NCBI RefSeq assembly: GCF_014534655.1 | Contig: NZ_JACVVD010000002.1 | Span: 372,001-436,000 of the forward strand | Direction: 5' to 3' | Origin: Paenibacillus sedimenti | Lineage (GTDB): Bacteria; Bacillota; Bacilli; Paenibacillales; NBRC-103111 | DNA length: 64,000 bases | In this document: positions 53,514 through 63,230 of the stretch, in pieces | How positions within the stretch are numbered: position 1 is the stretch's first letter | Layout: the number at the start of each line of letters is the position of its first letter | Notes under the pieces: generated by a model | What the model was told of the DNA's origin: nothing | The model's input: the letters and a program-made list of their open reading frames with translations, nothing else | Databases searched by the model: none | Position numbers and translations under genes: made by a program

Positions 53514-54503
53514 ATGAAAATTATTTCCTTATTTGATACATCGATCTCCAGTTCGAATCTTGGCGATCAGATCATTATGGATGCCGTAAAAAGCCATCTT
53601 ACGGAGATGTTTCGCGATTCATTATTTATTCCGATTCAAACGCATGACGTTATCTCCAAAAATTCCTATCGTTATATCAGAAATAGCGATCTGAAGTTTG
53701 TAGGCGGTACGAATCTTCTTTCCTCAAATATGAATTCTTACAGCCAATGGAAAATCAATCTATTTGACTCCATATTTATTCAAGACATTACGCTTATGGG
53801 AGTAGGCTGGTGGCAGTATCAAAATCCGCCGAACGCTTACTCGAGGATGCTGTATAAGCGAGTGCTCTCCAACAAGAATATGCACTCCGTGCGAGACTCA
53901 TTTACGGAGCAGCAGTTAAGGGCAGCAGGTATTAGCAACGTGATTAACACGGCTTGTCCGACCATGTGGAGATTGACGGATGACCACTGTAAGGATATTC
54001 CAAAGGCTAAGCAGAAGGCCGTCGTCGTTACCTTTACGGATTATAATCAAGACAACGTGAATGATAAGAAACTGTACGACTTGTTAAGCAAAGAGTACGA
54101 AGCGATCTACTTCTGGACACAGGGACCGGCTGATTATGAATATATGCAAAGCATCGGCGGCAGCAAGGTGAAGTACATTCCTCCGAGCCTCCAAGCGCTG
54201 GATCATATTTTGGCTACGCTGGATTGCGATTATATCGGAACAAGACTGCATGCGGGTATTCGCTCTCTGCAGCATAAAAGAAGATCCTTGATCCTGGCGG
54301 TCGACAATCGGGCCAAGGAAATTTCAAAAGACACGGAGCTTCCTGTAGTTGATCGCAAAGATATTGCGGGCATACAGGAATGGATTACGAGGTCGGAAGG
54401 TACCAGAATTCGTCTGCCTCTTGAACAAATTAAAGCATGGAAAGATCAATTCTTCAGCGAGAGCAAAGCTGCTGCAGCGAGCCAGTTCGTATCATCCATA
54501 TAA
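53514..54503 (+). CDS. Polysaccharide pyruvyl transferase family protein
   Basis: 329 residues. FDTSISSSNLGDQIIMDAV at the N terminus, FVGGTNLL, a middle MHSVRDSFTEQQLRAAGI, and the late DYIGTRLHAGIRSLQHKRRSLILAVDNRAKEI are typical of the family (GT-B-like fold). It would transfer pyruvate from phosphoenolpyruvate to a sugar of the repeat unit, giving acidic EPS. AAGGAAGG lies upstream. Confidence 0.9.
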   Translation: MKIISLFDTSISSSNLGDQIIMDAVKSHLTEMFRDSLFIPIQTHDVISKNSYRYIRNSDLKFVGGTNLLSSNMNSYSQWKINLFDSIFIQDITLMGVGWWQYQNPPNAYSRMLYKRVLSNKNMHSVRDSFTEQQLRAAGISNVINTACPTMWRLTDDHCKDIPKAKQKAVVVTFTDYNQDNVNDKKLYDLLSKEYEAIYFWTQGPADYEYMQSIGGSKVKYIPPSLQALDHILATLDCDYIGTRLHAGIRSLQHKRRSLILAVDNRAKEISKDTELPVVDRKDIAGIQEWITRSEGTRIRLPLEQIKAWKDQFFSESKAAAASQFVSSI

Positions 54504-54538
54504 ACACACGTTATGACCGGAGTAGGAGGGACCGTACA

Positions 54539-55801
54539 GTGAATGCACTGCTTGTGAACACGTCTGACATAGAGGGAGGGGCTGCGCGTGCGGCCTACCG
54601 TCTGCACAAAGGGCTGCAGAAGATTGGCTTGACTTCCAAGATGCTTGTGCAAAGCAAGAGCAGCAGTGACCACTCGGTATACGGCCCGCTCAGTAAAGCA
54701 GACAAAATCAGGAGCAATTTGCAGCCATCGATCGACAATTTACCGGTTCACCTGTACCGCAATCGAGTGAAATCGCCGTGGAGCATATCCTGGTTGCCCA
54801 GCAAAATTGTGCGAAGTATTCAGACGCTCAATCCCGATATCATTCACTTGCATTGGATCAATCATGGATTCGTTCCCATTCATGCGTTAGGTAAATTCAA
54901 AAAGCCCATCATTTGGACGCTTCATGATATGTGGGCTTTCACGGGAGGCTGCCATTATTCAGGCAGCTGTACCGGTTACCTGCTGGGGTGCGGTTCATGC
55001 GAACAGTTGAAGTCAACGTCCGCCAAGGATTTGAGCAGCCAGGTTCTCAAATGGAAAAGAAATGCGTGGGAAGATATTAATCTTACCGTCGTTACCCCGA
55101 GTACATGGATGGCGGAATGTGCGAGAACAAGTTCCGTCTTCAAAGATGTAAGGGTAGAGGTCATCCCTAATGGCATTGATCTGGAGCGATTTAAGCCGCT
55201 GGATAAAACGTTCGCAAGGCAAATGCTGAATCTGCCCCAAGACAAGCGGTTGATCTTATTCGGTGCCATGAGCGCGACAAGCGATCCCCGCAAAGGATTT
55301 CAGTACTTGCAGCAAGCACTGCTCGATCTAGCGGAGAAACAGTTGCTGCCGGATACGGAATTGATCGTATTTGGCTCCGATCCGCCGGCGAATCCGGTGC
55401 CGCTTGGTATGCCTGTTCATTATACAGGCAGATTGAATGATGACATCAGTCTTACTTTGTTGTACTCCGCAGCGGATGTATTTTTATCGCCGTCATTGGA
55501 AGATAATTTGCCGAACACGGTGATGGAAGCTATGGCTTGCGGCGTTCCGTGCGTTGCCTTTGAGATCGGCGGCATACCGGATTTAATAACGCATCTTCAA
55601 AACGGCTATTTGGCCAAAGCGTTTGAAGTGAACGATCTTGCATATGGAATTAAATGGGTTATCGAGCATGAAGATCGAAGAACTAGGCTGTCCCATGATG
55701 CAAGGGCAAAAGTCGAGAGCTCTTTTGAGTTATCCCATATTGCAAGCTGTTATTCTCAGCTCTACGAAGAAGTCCTTCAAGGAAGCAGAATGAGAGCTTA
55801 A
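54539..55801 (+). CDS. Glycosyltransferase family 4 (WcaC-like)
   Basis: 420 residues from the GTG at 54539 (GGAGGG 8 bases upstream); a longer frame overlaps the pyruvyl transferase gene and is not supported. NALLVNTSDIEGGAARAAYRLHKGL, IWTLHDMWAFTGGCHYSG and the donor site FLSPSLEDNLPNTVMEAMACGVPCVAFEIGGIPD (GT-B, E-x7-E) match WcaC-type transferases of colanic-acid-like loci. Confidence 0.9.
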   Translation: MNALLVNTSDIEGGAARAAYRLHKGLQKIGLTSKMLVQSKSSSDHSVYGPLSKADKIRSNLQPSIDNLPVHLYRNRVKSPWSISWLPSKIVRSIQTLNPDIIHLHWINHGFVPIHALGKFKKPIIWTLHDMWAFTGGCHYSGSCTGYLLGCGSCEQLKSTSAKDLSSQVLKWKRNAWEDINLTVVTPSTWMAECARTSSVFKDVRVEVIPNGIDLERFKPLDKTFARQMLNLPQDKRLILFGAMSATSDPRKGFQYLQQALLDLAEKQLLPDTELIVFGSDPPANPVPLGMPVHYTGRLNDDISLTLLYSAADVFLSPSLEDNLPNTVMEAMACGVPCVAFEIGGIPDLITHLQNGYLAKAFEVNDLAYGIKWVIEHEDRRTRLSHDARAKVESSFELSHIASCYSQLYEEVLQGSRMRA

Positions 55802-55846
55802 TAAGATAAGGGATACGCAAGAAACGAACTATTAAGGGGAATTACA

Positions 55847-57214
55847 ATGAATCGATTGATTTACATTGCTGCTTTTCTATTGCCATTAGATAATTTTCCA
55901 TTCATGTTCGGTGGAGGCTACAAGCCTGTATCCCTTATCTTTATTGCGCTCTATTTGATGATGAACCTCTTTTCCGTATTCAAGGCGAAATATAAAACTT
56001 CAGAGATATACGTTCTGCTTGTAATGATTACTTTCGTTCTGGTTACTTTCTTCCAAAATCGGTACTATCAATACGAAAATACGGGCTTAATAGATGCGTG
56101 TTTAACCATTGCTTCGGGAACTGTTATTTATTTAAGCTTTAAAATATTCGTTGCCAGACACGAGGATCCCGGTGCTTATATCAAGCTTTTTAAGTGCATG
56201 GTATACGGCTACGGCATCGCCGTTGGGATTGGCCTTCTGCAATTGATCTATATCTATGTGTTGCATATCGGAATCATCGCCAAATTCGTCGGGCTTTTCG
56301 TATCCAGAACCGGCTTTATTAGTACGGCAAGGGTTCATTTTACTTTTTCCGAACCGTCTTATATCGCTTTGCATACGAATTTGCTTCTGATCCCGGCATT
56401 CATTGCGCTGAAAAGAGCGAATCAACTGAACTGGATCATCAATAGCATCGTAATCGGACTTTTCATCGTTTCCTTATTCTCATTCTCCCTGCGCTATTAT
56501 ATGGACAGCATCATTTTGCTGCTGGTGTTCTTATTCCTGTATACGAAGCGCATCGTAAAGCTCAGTGTCATTACTACCTTCAGTCTGGCAAGTCTCTACT
56601 GTGTGCTGTATCTCGTATTTGTGATCAACGTTTTCAGTATCAATGCTGACCATTTCGGAAGGATCGGTTCGTTCTTGAAAAATCCGGCCGCCATTAATCA
56701 GGACGAATCCTTTTCCATACGAAGCACATTTTCAAAAGTGGCGATGGATTCTTTCAAAGAGAAGCCGATACTGGGATATGGTTTAGGTAATTTCTACTAT
56801 GGTTATAAGGAAAATTATTCGGAAATCGTTGATCTGAGCTCCATCAAGCAAAAGGAGCTGCGAGACGCTGATAAAGACAAGACGCTGCATCAATACAACA
56901 TGTATACGAGAGTTCTGTCTGAAATGGGGCTCATGGGGATTCTGCTTGTCGTGCCTCTCCTGTACTTTGTGTTTCACCAGCCCAAGAGAAGCTATTTGAA
57001 AATGGTGCTCATCCTTTTAGCATGGTCTCAGTTGCAATTCGATTCCTTCGCACTGATCCAAATTTACTTTTGGTTAGCGCTGATGCAGCATCCGTTTATA
57101 GCGAGTTTGGAGCTTAGGGAAGCCGTGCAGTCGCAAACGTCGCCAGTACAAACTCAAGTACAAAGACCATTGAAAAGTCCGGTTATTGCCGAAACAACAT
57201 TACATTATCGTTAG
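55847..57214 (+). CDS. EPS polymerase/O-antigen ligase-like membrane protein
   Basis: 455 residues with ten or more helices and the Wzy_C-like loop (about 275-335) SIRSTFSKVAMDSFKEKPILGYGLGNFYYGYKENY, followed by HQYNMYTRVLSEMGLMGILLVV. A second polymerase in addition to 44637. Its place among the fucose-EPS transferases suggests that it is the polymerase for that repeat unit. AAGGGGAATTAC lies upstream. Confidence 0.87.
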   Translation: MNRLIYIAAFLLPLDNFPFMFGGGYKPVSLIFIALYLMMNLFSVFKAKYKTSEIYVLLVMITFVLVTFFQNRYYQYENTGLIDACLTIASGTVIYLSFKIFVARHEDPGAYIKLFKCMVYGYGIAVGIGLLQLIYIYVLHIGIIAKFVGLFVSRTGFISTARVHFTFSEPSYIALHTNLLLIPAFIALKRANQLNWIINSIVIGLFIVSLFSFSLRYYMDSIILLLVFLFLYTKRIVKLSVITTFSLASLYCVLYLVFVINVFSINADHFGRIGSFLKNPAAINQDESFSIRSTFSKVAMDSFKEKPILGYGLGNFYYGYKENYSEIVDLSSIKQKELRDADKDKTLHQYNMYTRVLSEMGLMGILLVVPLLYFVFHQPKRSYLKMVLILLAWSQLQFDSFALIQIYFWLALMQHPFIASLELREAVQSQTSPVQTQVQRPLKSPVIAETTLHYR

Positions 57215-57215
57215 G

Positions 57216-58319
57216 ATGGTTAGGGTGGAAAAAGAAACGTTGCTTATTGCCGACTGCTTGCAGTTAGTCGATGTAAACGGACAGCCTTCCGGTCACTATT
57301 GGAAAACAGCGACGCAATATGCAGAGACGCTAAAGGAGCATTTTAACGTTCAGGTCACGGCCAGCGCGAACTATACAGATATATTGAACGGATATCCGCT
57401 GCTGCCTCTTAAACACACGATCCTGGATCATCAGACTGGAGCAGTCAACAAAATAAAACGTTTATACAAGCTGTTCGCCAACATGTTTCGCATCTTGAAT
57501 TCCAAATCGTCCAAGGTGATTATTCAAGCAGTCGACATATTTGCTCTGTGCTTATGCTTGCTATTTTATTTTGGCGGCAAAGAGATTTATTTAATCCGCT
57601 ACGACAATCTAAGTCATAAGAGTGAGTTAAAGCGGTTTGTATATCGTCTTATCAGCCGTAAAATAAAAGGCGTCATTTCGGGACTGGAAGACTCGATGAG
57701 CTCCTATCAAAGAGAAGGAATCGTGATTCCTGACTACCTGTTTTTCGATACCGCCGGGCAATCAGTGCATAAGGAGAAGTACGATTTTGTAACGGTAGGC
57801 ATCATAAGAGATGATAAAAATATAGAAGATATTGTGGATAGCTTCATCAATACGCCGTACAGAGTATGTATCGCCGGGCGGTTTGTTGACAATAACAGGT
57901 ATGAAGCTATCAAACCGAGATTGACCGACAATATCGAGGTGATCAACTCTTATATAAGCGAAGAGCAGTATAATGAGCTTTTGGAAAGCTCCAAGTTTGT
58001 TATCTTGCCATACAAAAGCAGCTACAATTCAACATCAAGCGGAGTGGTATTCGATTCCCTTTATAAGTATAAGCCGGTGATTACTTCCAACGTGGCATGC
58101 ATGCAGTTCATCCGATCCGAGAATCTCGGATTTGTGTACCAGCATTCCGTTCGGGAGTATTTGCAGTTTATGGAGTCCCGCAGCATGGAAGGATTGCTGG
58201 GTGATTACAAGGTGCACATCACGTCATACATAGCTCGATTGGATCATGAAAGTAAAAACAAGCTTATTTATTTTATCAAAGGACAACCGGACTACAAGCC
58301 GGTCAGACATGCAATATAA
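57216..58319 (+). CDS. Glycosyltransferase, GT4-like
   Basis: About 367 residues from the ATG at 57216, two bases after the polymerase stop; GTG 57225 is also possible. It is GT-B-like, with late donor-side motifs VTVGIIRDDKNIEDIVDSF, YRVCIAGRF and FVILPYKSSYNSTSSGVVFDSLYKYKPVITSNVACMQFI, where the usual E-x7-E is not well conserved. It is likely a branch or backbone transferase; sugar unknown. Confidence 0.8.
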   Translation: MVRVEKETLLIADCLQLVDVNGQPSGHYWKTATQYAETLKEHFNVQVTASANYTDILNGYPLLPLKHTILDHQTGAVNKIKRLYKLFANMFRILNSKSSKVIIQAVDIFALCLCLLFYFGGKEIYLIRYDNLSHKSELKRFVYRLISRKIKGVISGLEDSMSSYQREGIVIPDYLFFDTAGQSVHKEKYDFVTVGIIRDDKNIEDIVDSFINTPYRVCIAGRFVDNNRYEAIKPRLTDNIEVINSYISEEQYNELLESSKFVILPYKSSYNSTSSGVVFDSLYKYKPVITSNVACMQFIRSENLGFVYQHSVREYLQFMESRSMEGLLGDYKVHITSYIARLDHESKNKLIYFIKGQPDYKPVRHAI

Positions 58320-58384
58320 GCGAGGTGTTTTTCTAACAGAGGTTAAGTAAGTCGGAGCAGATGAATCGTTTTGGAGGTTATCTT

Positions 58385-59518
58385 ATGAAGATTTTAACGA
58401 ATGCCACTGCATTAGATTCAAGGGGCGGGTATTCAGTCATTCACGATTTTTTGTATGAAATTTCCAACAAATCTAATGTTCTGCGAGAAAAACAAATTGA
58501 GTTAACCGCATTGGTGGCAAAGGAGAATCTCTGTAAGTATGAGACCGAGCAGCTGAAAGTGATCTATGAGCCCTATCCAAAGAAAAGCCCGATTCACAAG
58601 TGGAAATATGAAAATCGCATCCTTCCTTCATTGATTAAAGCCAACAAATTTGATTTTTACTTGTCCCTGCAAAATTCCGGATTACCCTACCTGGACATTC
58701 CGCAATACGTGCTGATTCATCAGCCGATCCCATTCTCAGATCTGAAACCAAAAGAATTAGAGTTGAAGAATTTTATTAAATATAAAGTTTTATTGCACTC
58801 CATCTACAAAAGACAGCTAGCCAATGTAGATGGTGTTTTTGTGCAAACCAGTTGGATGAAAGAAGCGATTCAGCGTAAGTACAGCTACAAAAAAAATATT
58901 CATATTATACGCCCCGCGATTCAAAGCATTGAGAACAATGTAAGTCCCCTTGGCAGTACGCACGACAAAGAATTCAGCCGAATGGAAACGAAACTGCTTT
59001 ATATGACCAATCGTGAGAAATACAAAAATAATGCAATTCTTATCGAAGCCATTCAAGAATGGAACGCGCAGAACACCAATAAAGTCGTCCTATACCTGAC
59101 CCTTGACGGACAAAGTACGGAGCATATACGCTACATCGGGAAAATTCCTTATGAAAGCATTTTTAAAGCTTATAAAAGCGTGGATGCATTAATATTCCCA
59201 TCTTTGACAGAGACGCTGGGGCTGCCTTTGTTAGAAGCACAGGAGGCGGGCTTACCGATCCTTGCGGCAGATTTACCATATGCCAGAGAGGTTTGCGGTT
59301 CCAATGCCATCTACTTTAATCCGAGAAGCAAAACAGCTATTATGCGATCCATCGGTAATTTCCTGAAAAATCGGTATGCTCGAAACCCGGGACAGTTCCA
59401 TGAAAAAAGTATCTTAACTTCGAATGATAACTATATGGACTATATCCGGATTATCCATAGTCATACCGATAAGTATCACGGTATTGCCAAGACCAATGAG
59501 ATGCTAGGTGGAACATGA
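58385..59518 (+). CDS. Glycosyltransferase family 4
   Basis: 377 residues from the ATG at 58385 (TTGGAGG upstream; an ATG 24 bases earlier includes this site). KILTNATALDSRGGYSVIHDFLYEI at the N terminus, VFVQTSWMKEAIQRKY, and the donor site ALIFPSLTETLGLPLLEAQEAGLPILAADLPYAREVCG with E-x7-E. It overlaps the acetyltransferase gene by 4 bases. Confidence 0.9.
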   Translation: MKILTNATALDSRGGYSVIHDFLYEISNKSNVLREKQIELTALVAKENLCKYETEQLKVIYEPYPKKSPIHKWKYENRILPSLIKANKFDFYLSLQNSGLPYLDIPQYVLIHQPIPFSDLKPKELELKNFIKYKVLLHSIYKRQLANVDGVFVQTSWMKEAIQRKYSYKKNIHIIRPAIQSIENNVSPLGSTHDKEFSRMETKLLYMTNREKYKNNAILIEAIQEWNAQNTNKVVLYLTLDGQSTEHIRYIGKIPYESIFKAYKSVDALIFPSLTETLGLPLLEAQEAGLPILAADLPYAREVCGSNAIYFNPRSKTAIMRSIGNFLKNRYARNPGQFHEKSILTSNDNYMDYIRIIHSHTDKYHGIAKTNEMLGGT

Positions 59519-60078
59519 ATAATAATGTTGAACTCAACAAATATAACCAAGATTGGTATTCAAGAGGAAGAAGTAAGCTTATTGTGATGCTGTGGTGGTT
59601 TGTACAGAGTACGTTATTCAGACTTTCCCTGCATAACATGTATGGGTGGCGCCGTTTTCTGCTAATCCTGTTTGGGGCGAAAATCGGTAAGGGTGTAAGA
59701 GTGAGAGCTTCGGCTAAATTCTTATACCCATGGAAGGTGGAAATTGGTAATCACTCCTGGATCGGCGATCAGGTGGAATTCTACAGTCTTGACTATATCA
59801 AGGTAGGAGAACAATGCGTAATCTCTCAAAAAAGCTATTTGTGCACAGGATCGCATGATATTCAAGATCCGCAGTTTGGACTTGTGACGAAACCGATTCT
59901 AATTGAGAATGGTGCTTGGGTCGCTACAGATGTGTTTGTATACCCTGGTGTTAGTATTAGAGAAAAGGCTGTGGTTGCCGCTCGAAGTACTGTAACCAAA
60001 GATGTGCCCCGGAATGAAGTGCATGCAGGAATGCCGGCGAAGTTTTTGAAATTTCGGTTTGAAGAGGGGAATCAGTAA
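59515..60078 (+). CDS. WcaF-like EPS acetyltransferase (left-handed beta-helix)
   Basis: 187 residues. A short N-terminal region with YGWRRFLLILFGAKIGKGVRVRASAKFLYPWKVEIGNHSWIG, then hexapeptide repeats with LCTGSHDIQDPQFGLVTKPILIENGAWVATDVFVYPGVSI; the His of TGSHD is the catalytic base in this family. It acetylates a sugar of the repeat unit, as WcaF does in colanic acid synthesis. Coupled on both sides: ATGA with the previous gene, TAATG with the next. Confidence 0.92.
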   Translation: MNNNVELNKYNQDWYSRGRSKLIVMLWWFVQSTLFRLSLHNMYGWRRFLLILFGAKIGKGVRVRASAKFLYPWKVEIGNHSWIGDQVEFYSLDYIKVGEQCVISQKSYLCTGSHDIQDPQFGLVTKPILIENGAWVATDVFVYPGVSIREKAVVAARSTVTKDVPRNEVHAGMPAKFLKFRFEEGNQ

Positions 60079-61307
60079 TGAAGAAAAGAATCGTATTTGT
60101 CGCCAATTACTTCTATCCGGATTTTGCATCGACTGGTCAGTTGCTCACGGAGCTGTGTCTGGAGCTTCAGAAGGAATTCGAAATTGTTGTAATCGCGGTG
60201 CAGCCCGAGCAAAACAAAGACAAGAAAACCCGATTGTTTGAAGAAGACTATCTGGAAAATATTAAGATCGTCCGGGTAAAGACGCCCGAAGTGGTAAAGA
60301 CGAATAAACTCAGCAGGTTAAGGTTTATCATGGCGTATTTTATCCTATCCACGTTCGCTTTACTGACGATCAAGAAGATCGACACGATATTTACGATCTC
60401 ATCGCCGCCGGTACTGGGAGGATTGATCGGAACGATCGGCAAGCTGTTCAAGCGCAGCAAGCACGTCTACAATATACAGGATTTTAACCCTGAGCAAGCT
60501 GAAGCTGTCAGCTATACGGACAAAAAATGGGTATTTGATATCGCAAGGCGAATCGATAACTGGAATTGTAAGCAATCGGATCATATCATTGTCGTCGGCA
60601 AGGATATGCAAGAGACGTTATCCAATCGTTTTCGTGGACATAATGTGCCCAGAAGCACCGTGATTAACAACTGGACGGACGAGAAAGAAATTATTCCTCT
60701 TAGCAAGGAACATCCCCGTGTCAAGCGCTTCCTGGAAGAACATCAATTGCAGAACCAATTCATTGTTATGTATTCCGGAAATCTAGGCTTATATTACGAT
60801 CTTGAGAATATGATCAAAGTAACGGATGCCTTCAAGGATGAACCCTGTTTGTCTTTTGTTTTTATTGGAGATGGAGCCGTCAAGAAGAGCATGCAGCAAT
60901 TCATAAAGGAGAAGAAAATCAATAATGTGCATTTTCTGCCTTTTCAGCCCAAAGAGTTTATCAAGTACTCGTTGAATGCAGCTGATGTTCATTTGGTCGT
61001 TAATCAAAAAGGTATTAAAGGCGTATCGGTGCCTAGTAAAATCTATGGCGTAATGGCAGCAGGAAAACCCGTCATCGGCGTTCTGGAGCAGGGTAGTGAA
61101 GCTCAACGGCTGATTGAAGAGAGTTCCTGCGGCCTTGTAGTCGAACCAACTGATTACATTGGTATTATTAAATCGATCAGAACCATGTACGAGATGGAGC
61201 GGCACGATATTAACGAGATGGGCATACGCGGACGCAACTATTTGGAGCAGCATCTGAAAAAAGAAATATCGATTACGAAATACAAATCTTTACTTGTGAC
61301 TGTATAA
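60078..61307 (+). CDS. WcaI-like glycosyltransferase family 4
   Basis: 409 residues. RIVFVANYFYPDFASTGQLLTELCLEL is the WcaI-like N terminus; TISSPPVLGGLIGTIGKLFKRSKHVYNIQDFNPEQAEAV, then VMYSGNLGLYYDLENMI and the donor site VVNQKGIKGVSVPSKIYGVMAAGKPVIG, where Lys-Gly-Val-Ser-Val-Pro-Ser-Lys is typical of the subfamily. In colanic acid loci WcaI adds fucose or a related sugar, which fits gmd and fcl nearby. The start overlaps the WcaF-like stop. Confidence 0.92.
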   Translation: MKKRIVFVANYFYPDFASTGQLLTELCLELQKEFEIVVIAVQPEQNKDKKTRLFEEDYLENIKIVRVKTPEVVKTNKLSRLRFIMAYFILSTFALLTIKKIDTIFTISSPPVLGGLIGTIGKLFKRSKHVYNIQDFNPEQAEAVSYTDKKWVFDIARRIDNWNCKQSDHIIVVGKDMQETLSNRFRGHNVPRSTVINNWTDEKEIIPLSKEHPRVKRFLEEHQLQNQFIVMYSGNLGLYYDLENMIKVTDAFKDEPCLSFVFIGDGAVKKSMQQFIKEKKINNVHFLPFQPKEFIKYSLNAADVHLVVNQKGIKGVSVPSKIYGVMAAGKPVIGVLEQGSEAQRLIEESSCGLVVEPTDYIGIIKSIRTMYEMERHDINEMGIRGRNYLEQHLKKEISITKYKSLLVTV

Positions 61308-61335
61308 CGTTAATTGACGAAGGGGATAGCCCAAT

Positions 61336-63171
61336 ATGAAAGGCAAGCTCAGCAGTTCTATTCTTTTACCTATCCTACTGATCGTACTTCCCGGATGCAG
61401 CAGCAGTTTCCAATCCGGCGACAGTGCGCGCGTTTTCTATGTGTCAGTGGATGGGAACGACAACAATAAAGGAACTTTGTCCAAACCGTTCAAGACCATT
61501 GAGAAAGCGCAAGAAAAAGTACGGAAGGTAAACGGAGATATGAAGTCTGATGTTATTGTCTATCTGCGGCAAGGTACCTATACCCTTACAAAACCTCTGG
61601 AGTTTGGCGCCAAAGATTCAGGCACTAATGGCCATTCCGTCATATATAAAGCCTACCAGAACGAGAAAGTAACGATCAGCGGAGGTAAACCAGTTACAGG
61701 CTGGAGTCTTCATGATCCGGCGGCAAACATCTATAAGGCACACGTTGGCGACCTCAAGTCGCGACAGCTATTTGTTAATGGAAAAAGAGCAAAAAGGGCA
61801 TCCAGCGATTCAGGGTTGCCTGATGTTGCCAAGTTGAGCGACGGCTTCTCAACGAGTGCTGTCAAACTGGCCGAGTGGAAAAATATAAAAAATATGGAAC
61901 TGGTCTTCTTGGATGTATGGACAAATTCAAGAGGACTAATCGAGTCGATTGAAACGGTTGACGGAAAAGCAAAAATCAAAATGCAGCAACCTGGCTGGTC
62001 GCACTTAACGAACAAAGGCTTGCCACAATTAGGCTTGCCTTGGTACTTAGAGAATGCATATGAGCTGATCAATGAAGACGGCGAATGGTATTTGGATCAA
62101 TCCAGCGGTGACTTGTATTATAAACCGCTTGCTAATGAAAATATGACAAAAGCAGATACGATCGTTCCAGTAGTGGAGACACTGGTTAGCTTGAAAGGAA
62201 CCAGTGCGGATGAGATTGTACATCATATCGGCTTTGATGGGCTTACTTTCGCTTATACCACGTGGTATCAACCCAGCTTGATCGGTCATTCAGATGCTCA
62301 AGCCAATGTGACTAAAGAGAAAGTGGAAGGTCTGAAATATCATAAAGAAATGTTGATAGAAGCCAGTTTCGAGGCACAAATGGTCCAAAACATTATCATC
62401 GAAGACTGCAGGTTTGAAAAATTGGGCGGAGCCGGCTTGAATCTGACCGAGGGAAGCCAAAACGTTCGCATCAAAGGGAATGTTTTCACTGACATTTCGG
62501 GAAGCGGTATTCAAGTCGGTGAACCGGATCGAAATAACCGGGATAATTATAACCCGGAAGACCCGCGCAAGATCATAAAAAACATCGAAGTATCGAACAA
62601 CTATATACGCTCGATCGGTATTGATTACCGTTCATCCATCGGAATTTATGGCACCTATACCCAGAATATGGTGATTCGGAACAATGAACTGATCGATCTT
62701 CCTTATTCTGCGATTTCACTCGGCTGGGGATGGGGAAGCCTCGACCCCACGTATAGCAAAGAGAATAAGATCGAAAATAATTATATCCATGATGTGATGA
62801 AAAAGCTATATGACGGCGGCTCGATCTATACGCAGGGAGCTCAACCGGATTCAACCATTAAAGGCAATTACATTGATAAACAGGTGCATAAAGGCGGTTC
62901 CATTTATCCGGACGAAGGAAGCGCGTATTTTACTATTTCTGATAACGTAATAATGAATGTGCCCAGTTGGCTGCAAATATGGGCGAAATCAACTCATGAT
63001 AATAAGGTAACCAATAACTATTCGAATTCAAAAAATTTAACGAATACAGGCACCAATAATATTTTGGATAAAAATCAATTCATAGCGTCCGTCGAAGAGA
63101 ATGAAAATGCTATGAAAATTAAAAATCAAGCAGGATTGGAATTCACGTATCAGCACTTAAGAATGAAGTGA
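61336..63171 (+). CDS. Beta-helix lipoprotein, paralogue of the 924-aa protein
   Basis: 611 residues. Lipobox IVLPGC (Cys near 21). RVFYVSVDGNDNNKGTLSKPFKTIEKAQEKVRK and VIVYLRQGTYTLTKPLEFGAKDSGTNGHSVIYKAYQNEKVTISGG match the start of the 13211 protein; the beta-helix (about 270-570) has the same GIYGTYTQNM, AISLGWGWG and YDGGSIYTQGAQ rungs. The golvesin-like C-terminal domains are missing. Its place at the end of the transferase operon suggests a lyase, hydrolase or epimerase that acts on the EPS outside the membrane. AAGGGGA lies upstream. Confidence 0.82.
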   Translation: MKGKLSSSILLPILLIVLPGCSSSFQSGDSARVFYVSVDGNDNNKGTLSKPFKTIEKAQEKVRKVNGDMKSDVIVYLRQGTYTLTKPLEFGAKDSGTNGHSVIYKAYQNEKVTISGGKPVTGWSLHDPAANIYKAHVGDLKSRQLFVNGKRAKRASSDSGLPDVAKLSDGFSTSAVKLAEWKNIKNMELVFLDVWTNSRGLIESIETVDGKAKIKMQQPGWSHLTNKGLPQLGLPWYLENAYELINEDGEWYLDQSSGDLYYKPLANENMTKADTIVPVVETLVSLKGTSADEIVHHIGFDGLTFAYTTWYQPSLIGHSDAQANVTKEKVEGLKYHKEMLIEASFEAQMVQNIIIEDCRFEKLGGAGLNLTEGSQNVRIKGNVFTDISGSGIQVGEPDRNNRDNYNPEDPRKIIKNIEVSNNYIRSIGIDYRSSIGIYGTYTQNMVIRNNELIDLPYSAISLGWGWGSLDPTYSKENKIENNYIHDVMKKLYDGGSIYTQGAQPDSTIKGNYIDKQVHKGGSIYPDEGSAYFTISDNVIMNVPSWLQIWAKSTHDNKVTNNYSNSKNLTNTGTNNILDKNQFIASVEENENAMKIKNQAGLEFTYQHLRMK

Positions 63172-63230
63172 AAAGCGAAGATGGCGTCACTGAAAGCGGA
63201 TGAAAGGAGGCGGTTATTATAACGATCACC